A DNA stretch of 64,000 bases from Sphingomonas soli NBRC 100801 (lineage in GTDB: Bacteria > Pseudomonadota > Alphaproteobacteria > Sphingomonadales > Sphingomonadaceae), in assembly GCF_001591025.1 (NCBI RefSeq), contig NZ_BCTZ01000016.1, positions 62,001 to 126,000 on the forward strand. The letters are read 5' to 3'. Every line of letters begins with the position of its first letter. Position 1 is the stretch's first letter. Below are positions 1 through 7,531 of the stretch, piece after piece. A program made the position numbers and the translations under genes. Under the pieces are notes generated by a model. That model ran no database searches. It was given only the letters and a program-made list of their open reading frames with translations, and was not told where the DNA came from.

Positions 1-2
1 CG

Positions 3-374
3 CTGCGCATCGATCATCCGCTGGCGATGCTGGCATTTCTGGTGCTCACCTCGATCACCTTCTCGATGTTCGGGTTCATCATCGGCATCTGGGCCAATGG
101 CTTTGAACAGCTCAATATCGTGCCCGCGCTGCTGGTGACCCCGCTCACCTTCCTCGGCGGGGCATTCTATTCGATCGATATGCTGCCGGAGCCGTGGCGC
201 ACCGTCAGCCTGTTCAATCCGGTGGTCTATCTGGTCAGCGGGTTCCGCTGGAGCTTCTTCGGCGCGGGCGATGTCGATATCTGGTGGAGCCTCGGCTTTA
301 CCGGCGCCTTCCTGGCGCTGTGCCTCGGGCTGATCATCGCGATCTTCAAGACCGGCTATCGGCTGAAGAACTAG
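3..374 (+). CDS. ABC-2 type transporter permease, C-terminal part
   Basis: The frame is open from the left edge and stops at TAG 372-374, so only about the last 123 residues are visible and the true start lies outside the window. The fragment has three to four hydrophobic membrane segments, and the LGGAFYSIDMLP stretch between them is typical of YadH/NodJ-like ABC-2 permeases. It ends in the short polar tail GYRLKN. In this family the permease sits in the inner membrane and works with a separately encoded ATPase, here presumably upstream and out of view. The substrate cannot be read from this fragment. The gene runs convergently towards the thioesterase, with one copy of a dispersed element between them. 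Confidence 0.85.
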   Translation: MRIDHPLAMLAFLVLTSITFSMFGFIIGIWANGFEQLNIVPALLVTPLTFLGGAFYSIDMLPEPWRTVSLFNPVVYLVSGFRWSFFGAGDVDIWWSLGFTGAFLALCLGLIIAIFKTGYRLKN

Positions 375-377
375 TTT

Positions 378-540
378 GCTTGCAATGTAGGATTTCGCCT
401 GCTTGGCTGGGCCGGTCGGCATTGTCGGCCGCTCTTTGAAATCGTCAGCCGCTGGTGCTTCGTCACCGCAAACATCGGGAACATTCGCGACGCAGGGTGG
501 CCGTTCTTGGTGTCACCTTAGTGTCACCTTTGGCGCGATC
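378..540 (+). repeat. Dispersed intergenic element, copy A
   Basis: This ~163-bp stretch has a close reverse-complement copy at 57852-58016. Three blocks are identical in both copies: 378-396, 434-451 and the 3' end 505-533. The sequence allows a nested stem: outer GATTTC 391-396 with GAAATC 438-443, inner GGCCGG 410-415 with TCGGCC 425-430. The 3' end carries GGTGTCACC at 509-517 and AGTGTCACC at 520-528. The element fills almost the whole gap between two convergent genes and has no plausible reading frame. Its function is unknown: a structured RNA, a small non-autonomous mobile element or a protein-binding site are all possible. Confidence 0.8.
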
Positions 541-931
541 AGGTCATGAACATCGCGGCCAGATGCGGCGGCACGCGCACCAGCCGGCCCGTGGTCCGGT
601 CGATGATTGCCCAGGTCGATCGCGCTTCGACCCTGACCTTGCCGTCCGCGCCGGTGAAGCGCAGGCAGCGATCGAAGCGCGCGCCGCGCGGCGGCTCGGG
701 GATCCAGGTCTCGGCTGTCACGGCCTCTCCCGCCGCGACGTTGCCGCGATAGTCGATCTCGTGCCGGGTCACGACCCAGATATAGCGGTCGATATCGTCC
801 TTTGGCGCAGTGTCGCGCCAATGCCCGACCGACACGTCCTGTATCCACTTCACCCACACCGCGTTGTTGACATGGCCCAGCTCGTCAATGTCCTCCGGCC
901 GGGCGGTGATCGTCGTGCGATAGCGCGTCAT
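539..931 (-). CDS. Acyl-CoA thioesterase, hotdog fold (4HBT family)
   Basis: A 130-residue single hotdog-domain protein. The DELGHVNNAVWVKWIQD segment (about residues 16-32) matches the conserved asparagine-containing helix region of 4-hydroxybenzoyl-CoA/YbgC-type thioesterases. The central strand WVVTRHEIDYRGNVAAGE also fits the family, and the length is normal. Members hydrolyse acyl-CoA thioesters in the cytoplasm, but the acyl substrate cannot be predicted. It lies 10 bp downstream of the lipoprotein gene on the same strand, so it may share a transcript with it and the ABC ATPase gene. Its stop codon touches the end of the dispersed element. Confidence 0.88.
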   Translation of the reverse strand: MTRYRTTITARPEDIDELGHVNNAVWVKWIQDVSVGHWRDTAPKDDIDRYIWVVTRHEIDYRGNVAAGEAVTAETWIPEPPRGARFDRCLRFTGADGKVRVEARSTWAIIDRTTGRLVRVPPHLAAMFMT

Positions 932-941
932 GCCGGGCAGG

Positions 942-1316
942 CTAGCGGCGGATCGGGCTGCACGGAAGCGGGGGCAGGCCCGGTTCGGTGAAGGTCATCA
1001 GATCGGCCGCGCCGGTAAAGCTGGTCCCACCCGTCGCGTAGCGAAGCTCGCGACCTCCTTCTTCGCGGCGGAGCGTCAGCTTCTTGCCCTCTCGCGTTAT
1101 GACCGCGGCGTCCGCGCCAAAGATGACGCCGAATCGCGAACCGTCGATACATTTGTAGCGCCCGCTCGCCGGAATCTGCGGCGAAGGCGCGGGAACGGGT
1201 GTCGGCGTCTGTTCCGGTGCCGCTAGCGTCGCGTTCGCAACCTCCACCGCATTGTCGGCCACCGGCTGCGGCGCACAACCGCCGATGACCAGCATGGCCA
1301 GGGCCAGCCGCTTCAT
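942..1316 (-). CDS. MliC-like lipoprotein (C-type lysozyme inhibitor fold)
   Basis: A 124-residue protein with a short lipoprotein signal: basic MKR, a hydrophobic run and a lipobox LVIGGC, placing the lipidated Cys near residue 14. A Pro/Ala-rich linker (about 15-50) leads to a C-terminal domain with the YKCIDGSRFGV start and ELRYATGG segment seen in the MliC/PliC family. Members bind C-type lysozymes in the periplasm or outer membrane. The domain match is by pattern only, and the characteristic inhibitor loop could not be verified. The ATG overlaps the end of the upstream ABC ATPase gene by 4 bases, which suggests translational coupling. Confidence 0.72.
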   Translation of the reverse strand: MKRLALAMLVIGGCAPQPVADNAVEVANATLAAPEQTPTPVPAPSPQIPASGRYKCIDGSRFGVIFGADAAVITREGKKLTLRREEGGRELRYATGGTSFTGAADLMTFTEPGLPPLPCSPIRR

Positions 1317-2080
1317 CCCGCCAGCACCGCCAGCCGTTCGGCCTGTTCGCGCGGCACCGCCAGCAGCGCATCGGCGGCGGTCCCGCCCTTGCCGGCAAGC
1401 AGCTCCGCCGGGGTCGCGTCTGCCACGATCCGCCCCGCCTGCATCACCAGCACCCGGTCCGCGAGGAGCAGCGCCTCGGCCATGTCGTGCGTCACCAGGA
1501 TCGTGGTCAGGCCAAGCCGGTCGTGCAGCGCGCGGATCGACTTGCCCAGCGCCGCGCGCGTGACCGGATCGAGCGCGCCGAACGGCTCGTCCATCAGCAA
1601 TATGCCCGGCGCCGTAGCCAATGCCCGCGCGACGCCGACCCGCTGGCGCTGCCCGCCCGAAAGCGCATCGGGCATGCGCGCCGCCATCTCGCCGGGCAGC
1701 TCGACCAGCGCCAGCAGCTCCGCCACCCGCGCGGTGGTATCGCGCTCGCCCGCCAGCTTCAGCGGTATCGCGATATTCTCCGCCACCGACATATGGGGGA
1801 ACAGCCCGACATTCTGGAAGACATAGCCGATCCGCCGGCGCAGCAGGTGCATGGGCTCGGCACTCACCGCCTTGCCGCCGATCAGCACCTCGCCGCTCGT
1901 CGGTTCGATCAGCCGGTTGACGGTCTTGAGCAGGGTGGATTTGCCCGAGCCCGAGCTGCCGGCCAGCGCCACGAAGCTACCGCTGGCGATCTCCAGCGAG
2001 ACATTGTCGACCGCAGTCACGTTCCCGCCAAATGTCCTGCTGACATTTTTGTAGGTAACGCTGCGCGTTTGCTCTGGCAT
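1313..2080 (-). CDS. ABC transporter ATP-binding protein, glycine betaine/osmoprotectant type
   Basis: A 255-residue ABC ATPase. Walker A is GSSGSGKST, the signature is LSGGQRQRVGVARAL, and Walker B is ILLMDEPFGALDP followed by the LVTHDMAEAL switch histidine. The region after Walker A (TVNRLIEPTSGEV) is characteristic of quaternary-amine/OpuCA-type ATPases. No CBS domains follow, so it is shorter than ProV. The ATG at 2080 is preferred to an in-frame TTG at 2110. The cognate permease and binding protein are not adjacent: the next gene is a lipoprotein and the upstream neighbour is a divergent SDR 54 bp away. It probably energises a transporter encoded elsewhere, and the substrate is inferred from family resemblance only. 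Confidence 0.85.
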   Translation of the reverse strand: MPEQTRSVTYKNVSRTFGGNVTAVDNVSLEIASGSFVALAGSSGSGKSTLLKTVNRLIEPTSGEVLIGGKAVSAEPMHLLRRRIGYVFQNVGLFPHMSVAENIAIPLKLAGERDTTARVAELLALVELPGEMAARMPDALSGGQRQRVGVARALATAPGILLMDEPFGALDPVTRAALGKSIRALHDRLGLTTILVTHDMAEALLLADRVLVMQAGRIVADATPAELLAGKGGTAADALLAVPREQAERLAVLAG

Positions 2081-2134
2081 CGCCGCGAATAGTGCGGGAT
2101 GATCATGCAAAGGTCAAAACAAGGGGAGGCGGCG

Positions 2135-2920
2135 GTGACCAAGGCGGCATTCATCACCGGCGGCGCGTCGGGAATCGGGCAGGCGGTGGCAAAGGACCTT
2201 GCCGCGAAGGGCTGGCGGATCGGGCTGGCCGACATCAACGAGGCCGGGCTCGAGGCGACCAGGAAGATGCTGCCGGAAGGCATGGCGACGATCCATGTGA
2301 TGGACGTGCGCGATCGCGGCCAATGGGAGAAGGCGCTGGCCGATTTCGCGGAGGCGAGCGGCGGGCGGCTCGATTTCCTGTTCAACAATGCGGGCATCGC
2401 GGTGGCCGGGGCGCTGGCCGGAATGTCCGACAGCGATATCGATCGCGGGCTCGACATCAATATCAACGGGATGATCTATGGCGCCAAGGCCGCGCACAAG
2501 CTGCTTTCCGAAACCCCCGGATCGGCGATGATCCTCACGAGTTCGGCGGCGGGCATCGCGGGCAATCCCGGCATGTCGATCTATTGCGCAGGCAAGTTCG
2601 CGATCCGCGGCTTCGCCGAGTCCCTGAACGCCGAATGGGCGCCTGAGGGCATATATGTCGCCGCGCTGATGCCGAGCTTTATCGAGACGCCGCTGCTCAA
2701 CCATGTCGGCCAGGATACCAATCGCACCGTGCGCGAATCGGTGCGCGGCGCGGGGCTGGAGATCACGCCGGTCGACGAGGTGGTGAAGACGGTATGGGGC
2801 ATGCTGGAGAGCCGCAGAGCAGTGCATGTCCGCGTCGGCAAGACGGCGCACCAATTGTGGTTCATGAGCCGCTGGCTTCCGGGCGTGCTGCGGAAGCGGA
2901 CGAGCAAGTCGTTCAAGTAA
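2135..2920 (+). CDS. SDR family NAD(P)-dependent oxidoreductase
   Basis: A classical short-chain dehydrogenase of about 261 residues. The TGGASGIG cofactor motif is at the N-terminus, NNAGIAVAG follows the fourth strand, the catalytic Ser lies in ILTSSAAG, and the Tyr/Lys pair is in YCAGKFA. The start is taken as GTG 2135 because the purine-rich AAGGGGAGG at 2121-2129 sits 5 bases upstream; an ATG at 2099 has no comparable site. The C-terminus is basic (LRKRTSKSFK). The substrate cannot be inferred. It is transcribed divergently from the ABC ATPase and converges on the pterin dehydratase gene. Confidence 0.9.
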   Translation: MTKAAFITGGASGIGQAVAKDLAAKGWRIGLADINEAGLEATRKMLPEGMATIHVMDVRDRGQWEKALADFAEASGGRLDFLFNNAGIAVAGALAGMSDSDIDRGLDININGMIYGAKAAHKLLSETPGSAMILTSSAAGIAGNPGMSIYCAGKFAIRGFAESLNAEWAPEGIYVAALMPSFIETPLLNHVGQDTNRTVRESVRGAGLEITPVDEVVKTVWGMLESRRAVHVRVGKTAHQLWFMSRWLPGVLRKRTSKSFK

Positions 2921-2947
2921 GCCGCCCGCGTATCCCAGCCGTGCCCG

Positions 2948-3235
2948 TCAGACCAGCGCGTCGATCGCGGTGGCCATCTGAATGTCGCGGATCGAGAGGC
3001 CATCGGCGTCATGGGTGGTGAGGAGAATATCCACGCGGTTCCACACGTTCGACCATTCGGGATGGTGATCGGCCTTTTCGGCGATCAGCGCGACGCGGGT
3101 CATGAAGCCGAACGCCTGGTTGAAATCCTGGAAGACAAAGCGCCGGGTGATCGCGTCGCGCTCGGCATCATGCGTCCATTCGGGCAATGCGGCCAGCGAT
3201 TCAGCCCGCAATCCCTCGGTCAGCCGCGTCACCAT
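2948..3235 (-). CDS. phhB: 4a-hydroxytetrahydrobiopterin dehydratase (PCD)
   Basis: A 95-residue protein of normal PCD length. It dehydrates 4a-hydroxy-tetrahydropterin to quinonoid dihydropterin, recycling the cofactor of aromatic amino-acid hydroxylases. The diagnostic segment [16 protein letters not shown] carries the paired catalytic histidines and the conserved HPEW. It is followed by TTHDADGLS, with the third conserved His. ATG 3235 is preceded by AAGGAG; a GTG one codon earlier is also possible. No phenylalanine hydroxylase is visible nearby, so the physiological partner is unknown. Confidence 0.92.
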   Translation of the reverse strand: MVTRLTEGLRAESLAALPEWTHDAERDAITRRFVFQDFNQAFGFMTRVALIAEKADHHPEWSNVWNRVDILLTTHDADGLSIRDIQMATAIDALV

Positions 3236-3272
3236 CACTGCGTCTCCTTGCCGTAGCGCTTGCTGACCGCCT

Positions 3273-3677
3273 ATGCCGTGGCGGATGACCCGGCAAGCCC
3301 CCGATGCCGCCCTGATCGAGGCGATGGCCCGCGACGCGCTCGCGCGGATACCCGAGCCGTTCTCCGGCTATCTTTCCGATGTGGTTCTGCTGGTCGAGGA
3401 ATTCGCCGATGACGAAACGCTGGATGCACTCGGGATCGAGGATCCGTTCGGGCTGACCGGCCTTTACCATGGCCGCCCGGTGGGCGAGAAATCCGCGTTC
3501 GAAAGCGGCGCGCTTCCCGATCGCATTCACCTGTATCGCCAGCCGCTGCTCGCCGAATGGTGCGAGACGGGCGTCGATCTGGGCGATCTGATCACGCATG
3601 TCGTGGTGCATGAAGTGGGGCACCATTTCGGGCTGAGCGATGACGATATGCATGCGCTGGAGGACAGCGCCGGGTGA
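3273..3677 (+). CDS. Zincin-like metallopeptidase (Zincin_1 family)
   Basis: A 134-residue protein with the zinc-binding motif in [18 protein letters not shown] (HExxH, about residues 113-126), the C-terminal position typical of the minimal Zincin_1 family. There is no signal peptide, so it is probably cytoplasmic. The substrate of this family is not established. Its stop codon overlaps the GTG start of ccmA by 3 bases, so the two are probably translated together. The start could alternatively be the ATG four codons downstream. Confidence 0.85.
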   Translation: MPWRMTRQAPDAALIEAMARDALARIPEPFSGYLSDVVLLVEEFADDETLDALGIEDPFGLTGLYHGRPVGEKSAFESGALPDRIHLYRQPLLAEWCETGVDLGDLITHVVVHEVGHHFGLSDDDMHALEDSAG

Positions 3678-4240
3678 GTAGCCTGGCGTTCCGCGATGTG
3701 GGGTGCGCGAGGGGCGGGCGGCTGCTCTTCGAGGGGATCGGCTTCGCGCTGGCGGCGGGGCAGGCGGCACTGGTGACCGGCCCCAACGGCGCGGGCAAAT
3801 CCAGCCTGATCCGGGTGGCGGCGGGGTTGCTTGCACCGGCATCGGGGCTTGTCGATGGCGATGGCACGCGCGCATTGCTGAGCGAAGCTGCGGCGCTCGA
3901 TCCGGAACTGCGGCTCGATGCGGCGCTTCGCTTCTGGGCGTCGATCGATGGACGCGCGAGCGCGGTGCCGGAAGCACTGGCGGCGGTTGGCCTCGCCGAT
4001 CTGGCGCAGGTGCCGGTGCGCCTGCTGTCCACCGGCCAGCGCCGCAGGGCCGCCCTCGCCCGGGTCATTGCCAGCGGCGCGCCGGTCTGGCTGCTCGATG
4101 AGCCGGCGAACGGGATGGACACGGCTTCGGTGCAGACGCTGGAGGCAATCATCGCCGCGCACCGCGCGGGTGGTGGTATCGCGCTGGTCGCCACGCACCT
4201 GCCGATCGCGCTGCCCGATGCGCGGGAGATCGCGTTGTGA
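3674..4240 (+). CDS. ccmA: Heme exporter ATP-binding protein CcmA
   Basis: A 188-residue ABC ATPase, short as is usual for CcmA. It has Walker A GPNGAGKSS, signature LSTGQRRRAALARV, Walker B VWLLDEPANGMD and an H-loop in VATHLPIAL. CcmA drives the CcmABCD complex that delivers heme to CcmE in cytochrome c maturation. The family call rests on these motifs plus the directly overlapping ccmB downstream. The GTG start at 3674 overlaps the stop of the zincin gene. Other ccm genes (C, D, E, F, H) are not in the window. Confidence 0.92.
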   Translation: MSSLAFRDVGCARGGRLLFEGIGFALAAGQAALVTGPNGAGKSSLIRVAAGLLAPASGLVDGDGTRALLSEAAALDPELRLDAALRFWASIDGRASAVPEALAAVGLADLAQVPVRLLSTGQRRRAALARVIASGAPVWLLDEPANGMDTASVQTLEAIIAAHRAGGGIALVATHLPIALPDAREIAL

Positions 4241-4875
4241 GCGCGTTGGCATCAATCGCCTGGCGCGAGGTGCGGCGGGCCTGGGAAGCGGGCGGGCTGG
4301 TGCTGCCGGTGGTCTTCTTCCTCCTGGTCGCGATCCTGTTTCCCTTCGCGATCGGCCCGGACGGCAAGCTGCTCGCTCGCGTGGGTGGGGGGGTGATCTG
4401 GACCGCCGCCCTGCTCGCTGCATTGCTGCCGGTCGAGCGGCTGATCGCGCCGGATGCTGAAAGCGGCGTGCTAGATCAGTTCGCGGCGCGCGGGCTTTCC
4501 GACAGTGCGGTCGCCGCCGCCAAGATGGCTGGGCACTGGCTGGGCTTCGCGCCCGCCTTGCTTGCCGCCACGGTGATCGCGGCGGCGCTGCTGCGCCTGC
4601 CGGGCGACGCGCTCGTGCCCATCCTGATCGCGTTGGCGATCGGCACGCCGGGGCTCGCCGCATTGGGCATCGCCACCGCCGCCCTGGTTTCGGGATTGCG
4701 GGGTGCGGGTGCGTTGGCGGGGCTGGTGATGCTGCCCTTCGCGGTGCCGCTGCTGATCTTCGGCGCCACTGCCGATCAGCCCGGCGCGCTCAAGCTGCTG
4801 GCGGCATTCAGCCTGTTGCTCGTCGCCGGATGCCCGTTGGTGGCGGGTGCCGCGATCCGGATGGGGCGGAGCTAA
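4237..4875 (+). CDS. ccmB: Heme exporter membrane protein CcmB
   Basis: A 212-residue integral membrane protein with about six hydrophobic segments, the usual size for CcmB. The N-terminal SIAWREVRRAWEAGG segment and the PVVFFLLVAILFPFAIGP helix fit the family, and so does the interior ERLIAPDAESGVLDQ loop. It forms the membrane part of the CcmAB heme-handling ABC complex. It starts at GTG 4237, overlapping the last codons of ccmA by 4 bases. It ends in a 4-base tail-to-tail overlap with the convergent gene downstream. Confidence 0.93.
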   Translation: MSALASIAWREVRRAWEAGGLVLPVVFFLLVAILFPFAIGPDGKLLARVGGGVIWTAALLAALLPVERLIAPDAESGVLDQFAARGLSDSAVAAAKMAGHWLGFAPALLAATVIAAALLRLPGDALVPILIALAIGTPGLAALGIATAALVSGLRGAGALAGLVMLPFAVPLLIFGATADQPGALKLLAAFSLLLVAGCPLVAGAAIRMGRS

Positions 4876-5177
4876 GCCTCGGGCGGGAGTTCGTCGCCAT
4901 AGACGACGAGCGCCGATCCTTCCGCCAGCGCCGATTCGGCGGCGGTCTGGAGCAGGGGGTCGGGTTGCGGCTTGTCGGGCGGGACAAGCATGCCCTTTTC
5001 CAGCCGGACCAGCATCCAGCCGAGCCCAAGCGCGATCCCCGCCGCCTTGGCCTGTGCGGCCTCGAAATCGGGCGCGGTGACGTAGATCAGCATTGCGTGG
5101 CGCGCGCCGGCGCGGCGATCCTCGACGGCATCGGCGACTGCGGTCGCGAAGAATACGAACAGGCCGCCGCCGCTCAC
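4872..5177 (-). CDS. Hypothetical protein, 101 aa
   Basis: I do not recognise this protein. It is a small acidic, alanine-rich polypeptide without a clear signal peptide or membrane segment. The middle part (MLIYVTAPDFEAAQAKAAGI, GLGWMLVRLEKGMLV) could form an alpha/beta fold. Its start overlaps the stop of the upstream methyltransferase gene by 4 bases, so it appears to be the last cistron of thrC, methyltransferase and this gene. That coupling and its sound codon pattern are the reasons for calling it real. It overlaps the end of ccmB by 4 bases on the opposite strand. Confidence 0.7.
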   Translation of the reverse strand: MSGGGLFVFFATAVADAVEDRRAGARHAMLIYVTAPDFEAAQAKAAGIALGLGWMLVRLEKGMLVPPDKPQPDPLLQTAAESALAEGSALVVYGDELPPEA

Positions 5178-6046
5178 TTATTGCTCCACCTTGCGAAGAT
5201 CGCCGTGGGAAGCTCCAGCCCCCGCGCCTCCTCGCGCACGGCCAGCTCGCCCGCCTCGACCGTACCCCCCAGATCGGCGAAATGCTGGCGGACCAGCTCG
5301 CCGATCGCCAGCGCCGACATGCGGACCGCATAGACGGTTAGGAACAGGAAGCGTGAATCCGCATCGAGCAGCGCCCGGCAATTCTCGATCAGGCCCGGCA
5401 GGCCTTCTTCAAGCTTCCAGACTTCACCGTTCGGCCCGCGGCCCCATTTCGGCGGATCGAGGATGATCCCGTCATAGCGCCGCCCGCGCCGAACCTCGCG
5501 CGCGGTGAACTTGCCCGCATCGTCGATCATCCAGCGGATCGGCTTGTCGGCCAGGCCGGAGAGCTCGGCATTGGCCTTGCCCTCGGCGACCGACTTTTTG
5601 GACGCATCGACATGCGTGAGCCGCGCGCCCGTTGCGGCCATCGCCAGCGTGCCCACGCCGGTATAGCCGAACAGGTTCATCACCTCGGGCTCGGGCTTAT
5701 CGGCCACCTGCTCGCGCATCCAGCTCCACACCGGGGCCATATCGGGGAAGAAGCCAAGATGGCGGAAGGGCGTGGTCTGCGCGGTGAAGGTCACCTCGTT
5801 CCAGCGGAGCGGCCAGCCCTCGCGCGGCGTGGGCTTGGTATAATGCCAGCGGCCGCCGCCCTCATCATCGGGCGCGGGGAGGAACTCGCCATGCGCGTCC
5901 CATTCCTCGGATGCGGGCGCCCACATCGCCTGCGGCTCAGGGCGGATGAAGCGATAATCGCCGTAGCGTTCGAGCTTGCGGCCATGGCCACTGTCGACCA
6001 GCCCGTAATCGGCCCAGGGCTCGCCGGTTAGCGTGACGAGCTTCAT
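5174..6046 (-). CDS. Class I SAM-dependent methyltransferase, RlmI-like
   Basis: A 290-residue Rossmann-fold methyltransferase. The SAM-binding motif is NLFGYTGVGTLAMAATGA, followed by the acidic loop HVDASKKSV. The IILDPPKWGRGP motif is the DPPxxG-type active-site loop found in the RlmI/RlmL-type rRNA methyltransferases. The PUA domain of true RlmI is not evident, so this belongs to the shorter PF10672-like group and its RNA target is unproven. It overlaps thrC by 4 bases upstream and the 101-residue hypothetical by 4 bases downstream. Confidence 0.85.
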   Translation of the reverse strand: MKLVTLTGEPWADYGLVDSGHGRKLERYGDYRFIRPEPQAMWAPASEEWDAHGEFLPAPDDEGGGRWHYTKPTPREGWPLRWNEVTFTAQTTPFRHLGFFPDMAPVWSWMREQVADKPEPEVMNLFGYTGVGTLAMAATGARLTHVDASKKSVAEGKANAELSGLADKPIRWMIDDAGKFTAREVRRGRRYDGIILDPPKWGRGPNGEVWKLEEGLPGLIENCRALLDADSRFLFLTVYAVRMSALAIGELVRQHFADLGGTVEAGELAVREEARGLELPTAIFARWSNK

Positions 6047-7434
6047 GGCCTTGGCGTCGCGCGCTCGGCGATATAGCCGCTCACCGCTTCGAAGGTTGCG
6101 GGGAGCACGTCGTAGCGCTCCTGCCGCTCGAACAGGTCGCCGGCGCGGGCAGGCACTGAGGGACGCAGCCCGGTCGCGCGCTCGACGGCATCGGCGAACT
6201 TGGCCGGATGCGCGGTCGCCAGCGTCACGATCGACACATCGCCAGGCAGATTGGCGCGGCGCGCGGCGGCGAGGCCGATCGCGGTATGCGGATCGATCAC
6301 TTCGCCCGCCTCTGCACTGGCCCAGCGCATCGCTTCGCTCATCTCGCCGGGCTCGATCCGGTCGCTCGCGAACAACGCCGCCGCGCCTTCACGCTGGGCA
6401 TTGGTCAGCCGCATTGCCTTGGTCGATTCGAAGCCCGCCATCTGATCGGCCACCGAGCCACCCGCGAGGTCGAACAGCAACCGCTCGAAATTGGAGCTGA
6501 CCTGGATGTCCATGCTCGGGGCGGCGGTGGGCGTGACGGTGCCGGCCGAATAATCCCCGTTCGAAAGCGCGCGGTGGAGGATGTCGTTGACGTTGGTCGC
6601 GACGATGAGCTTGGCGATGGGCAGGCCCATCTTGTGCGCGACATAGCCTGCGAACACGTCGCCGAAATTGCCCGTGGGAACGGAGAATGCGACTTCGCGA
6701 TCGGGCGCGCCAAGGCGGACGGCGGCATAGAAATAATAGACCACCTGCGCCATCAGCCGGGCCCAGTTGATCGAGTTCACAGCGGTCACCTGGAATCGTC
6801 CGGCAAAATCCGCGTGATTGAACATCGCCTTCACCAGTGCCTGCGCATCGTCAAAGCTGCCTTCGATCGCGATGTTATGGATGTTGGGGGCGAGAACCGT
6901 GGTCATCTGGCGGCGCTGAACGTCGGACACGCGGCCCTTTGGATGGAGCATGAAGATGTCGATGCCGGTGCGCCCGGCCACCGCATCGATCGCCGCCGAT
7001 CCGGTGTCACCCGACGTTGCGCCGACGATCGTCAAATGATCGCCCGTTCCGGTCAGGAATTTCTCGAATAACAGGCCGAGGAGCTGGAGCGCTACGTCCT
7101 TGAACGCCAGCGTCGGTCCGTGGAACAGCTCCAGCAGGAAATTCTGGTGGTCGAGCTGGACCAAGGGCGTGACCGCAGCATGGCTGAACCGGCCATAGGC
7201 CTGGGTGCACAGCGCGCGGAGTTCCTCTTCGCTCAGGTCGCCCTCAACGAAGGGCAGCATCACGCGGACTGCTGTCTCGACATAGGAAAGACCGCGCAGC
7301 CCGGCGATCTGCTCGGGACTGAAGCTTGGCCAGCTGTCGGGCACATAGAGGCCGCCGTCGCTCGCCAGCCCGGCCAGGGTGACGTCGCGAAAACCTAGGG
7401 TCGGCGCAGTGCCGCGGGTGCTTTTGTAGCGCAT
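6043..7434 (-). CDS. thrC: Threonine synthase
   Basis: A 463-residue PLP enzyme converting O-phospho-L-homoserine to L-threonine. The N-terminus MRYKSTRGTAP, the LASDGGLYVPDSW segment and the cofactor lysine in GPTLAFKDVALQLLG are typical. So are VGATSGDTGSAA and the phosphate-site region SVPTGNFGDVFAGY. The start is set at ATG 7434; the frame stays open 50 codons further upstream, but that part is not threonine-synthase-like. The length is normal. It leads a small coupled operon with the methyltransferase. The 97 bp to the upstream SURF1 gene hold no obvious terminator, so read-through from the oxidase locus is possible. Confidence 0.96.
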   Translation of the reverse strand: MRYKSTRGTAPTLGFRDVTLAGLASDGGLYVPDSWPSFSPEQIAGLRGLSYVETAVRVMLPFVEGDLSEEELRALCTQAYGRFSHAAVTPLVQLDHQNFLLELFHGPTLAFKDVALQLLGLLFEKFLTGTGDHLTIVGATSGDTGSAAIDAVAGRTGIDIFMLHPKGRVSDVQRRQMTTVLAPNIHNIAIEGSFDDAQALVKAMFNHADFAGRFQVTAVNSINWARLMAQVVYYFYAAVRLGAPDREVAFSVPTGNFGDVFAGYVAHKMGLPIAKLIVATNVNDILHRALSNGDYSAGTVTPTAAPSMDIQVSSNFERLLFDLAGGSVADQMAGFESTKAMRLTNAQREGAAALFASDRIEPGEMSEAMRWASAEAGEVIDPHTAIGLAAARRANLPGDVSIVTLATAHPAKFADAVERATGLRPSVPARAGDLFERQERYDVLPATFEAVSGYIAERATPRP

Positions 7435-7531
7435 GATGTCCAGCGCGTAGCGAGCGCGAAGGGCGGGGGCAAGAAAGCGGAGCTTTAGGTCTGTGCCACT
7501 GTCGCGCTTCAGGGCGCCGCCGCGCCTGCAC

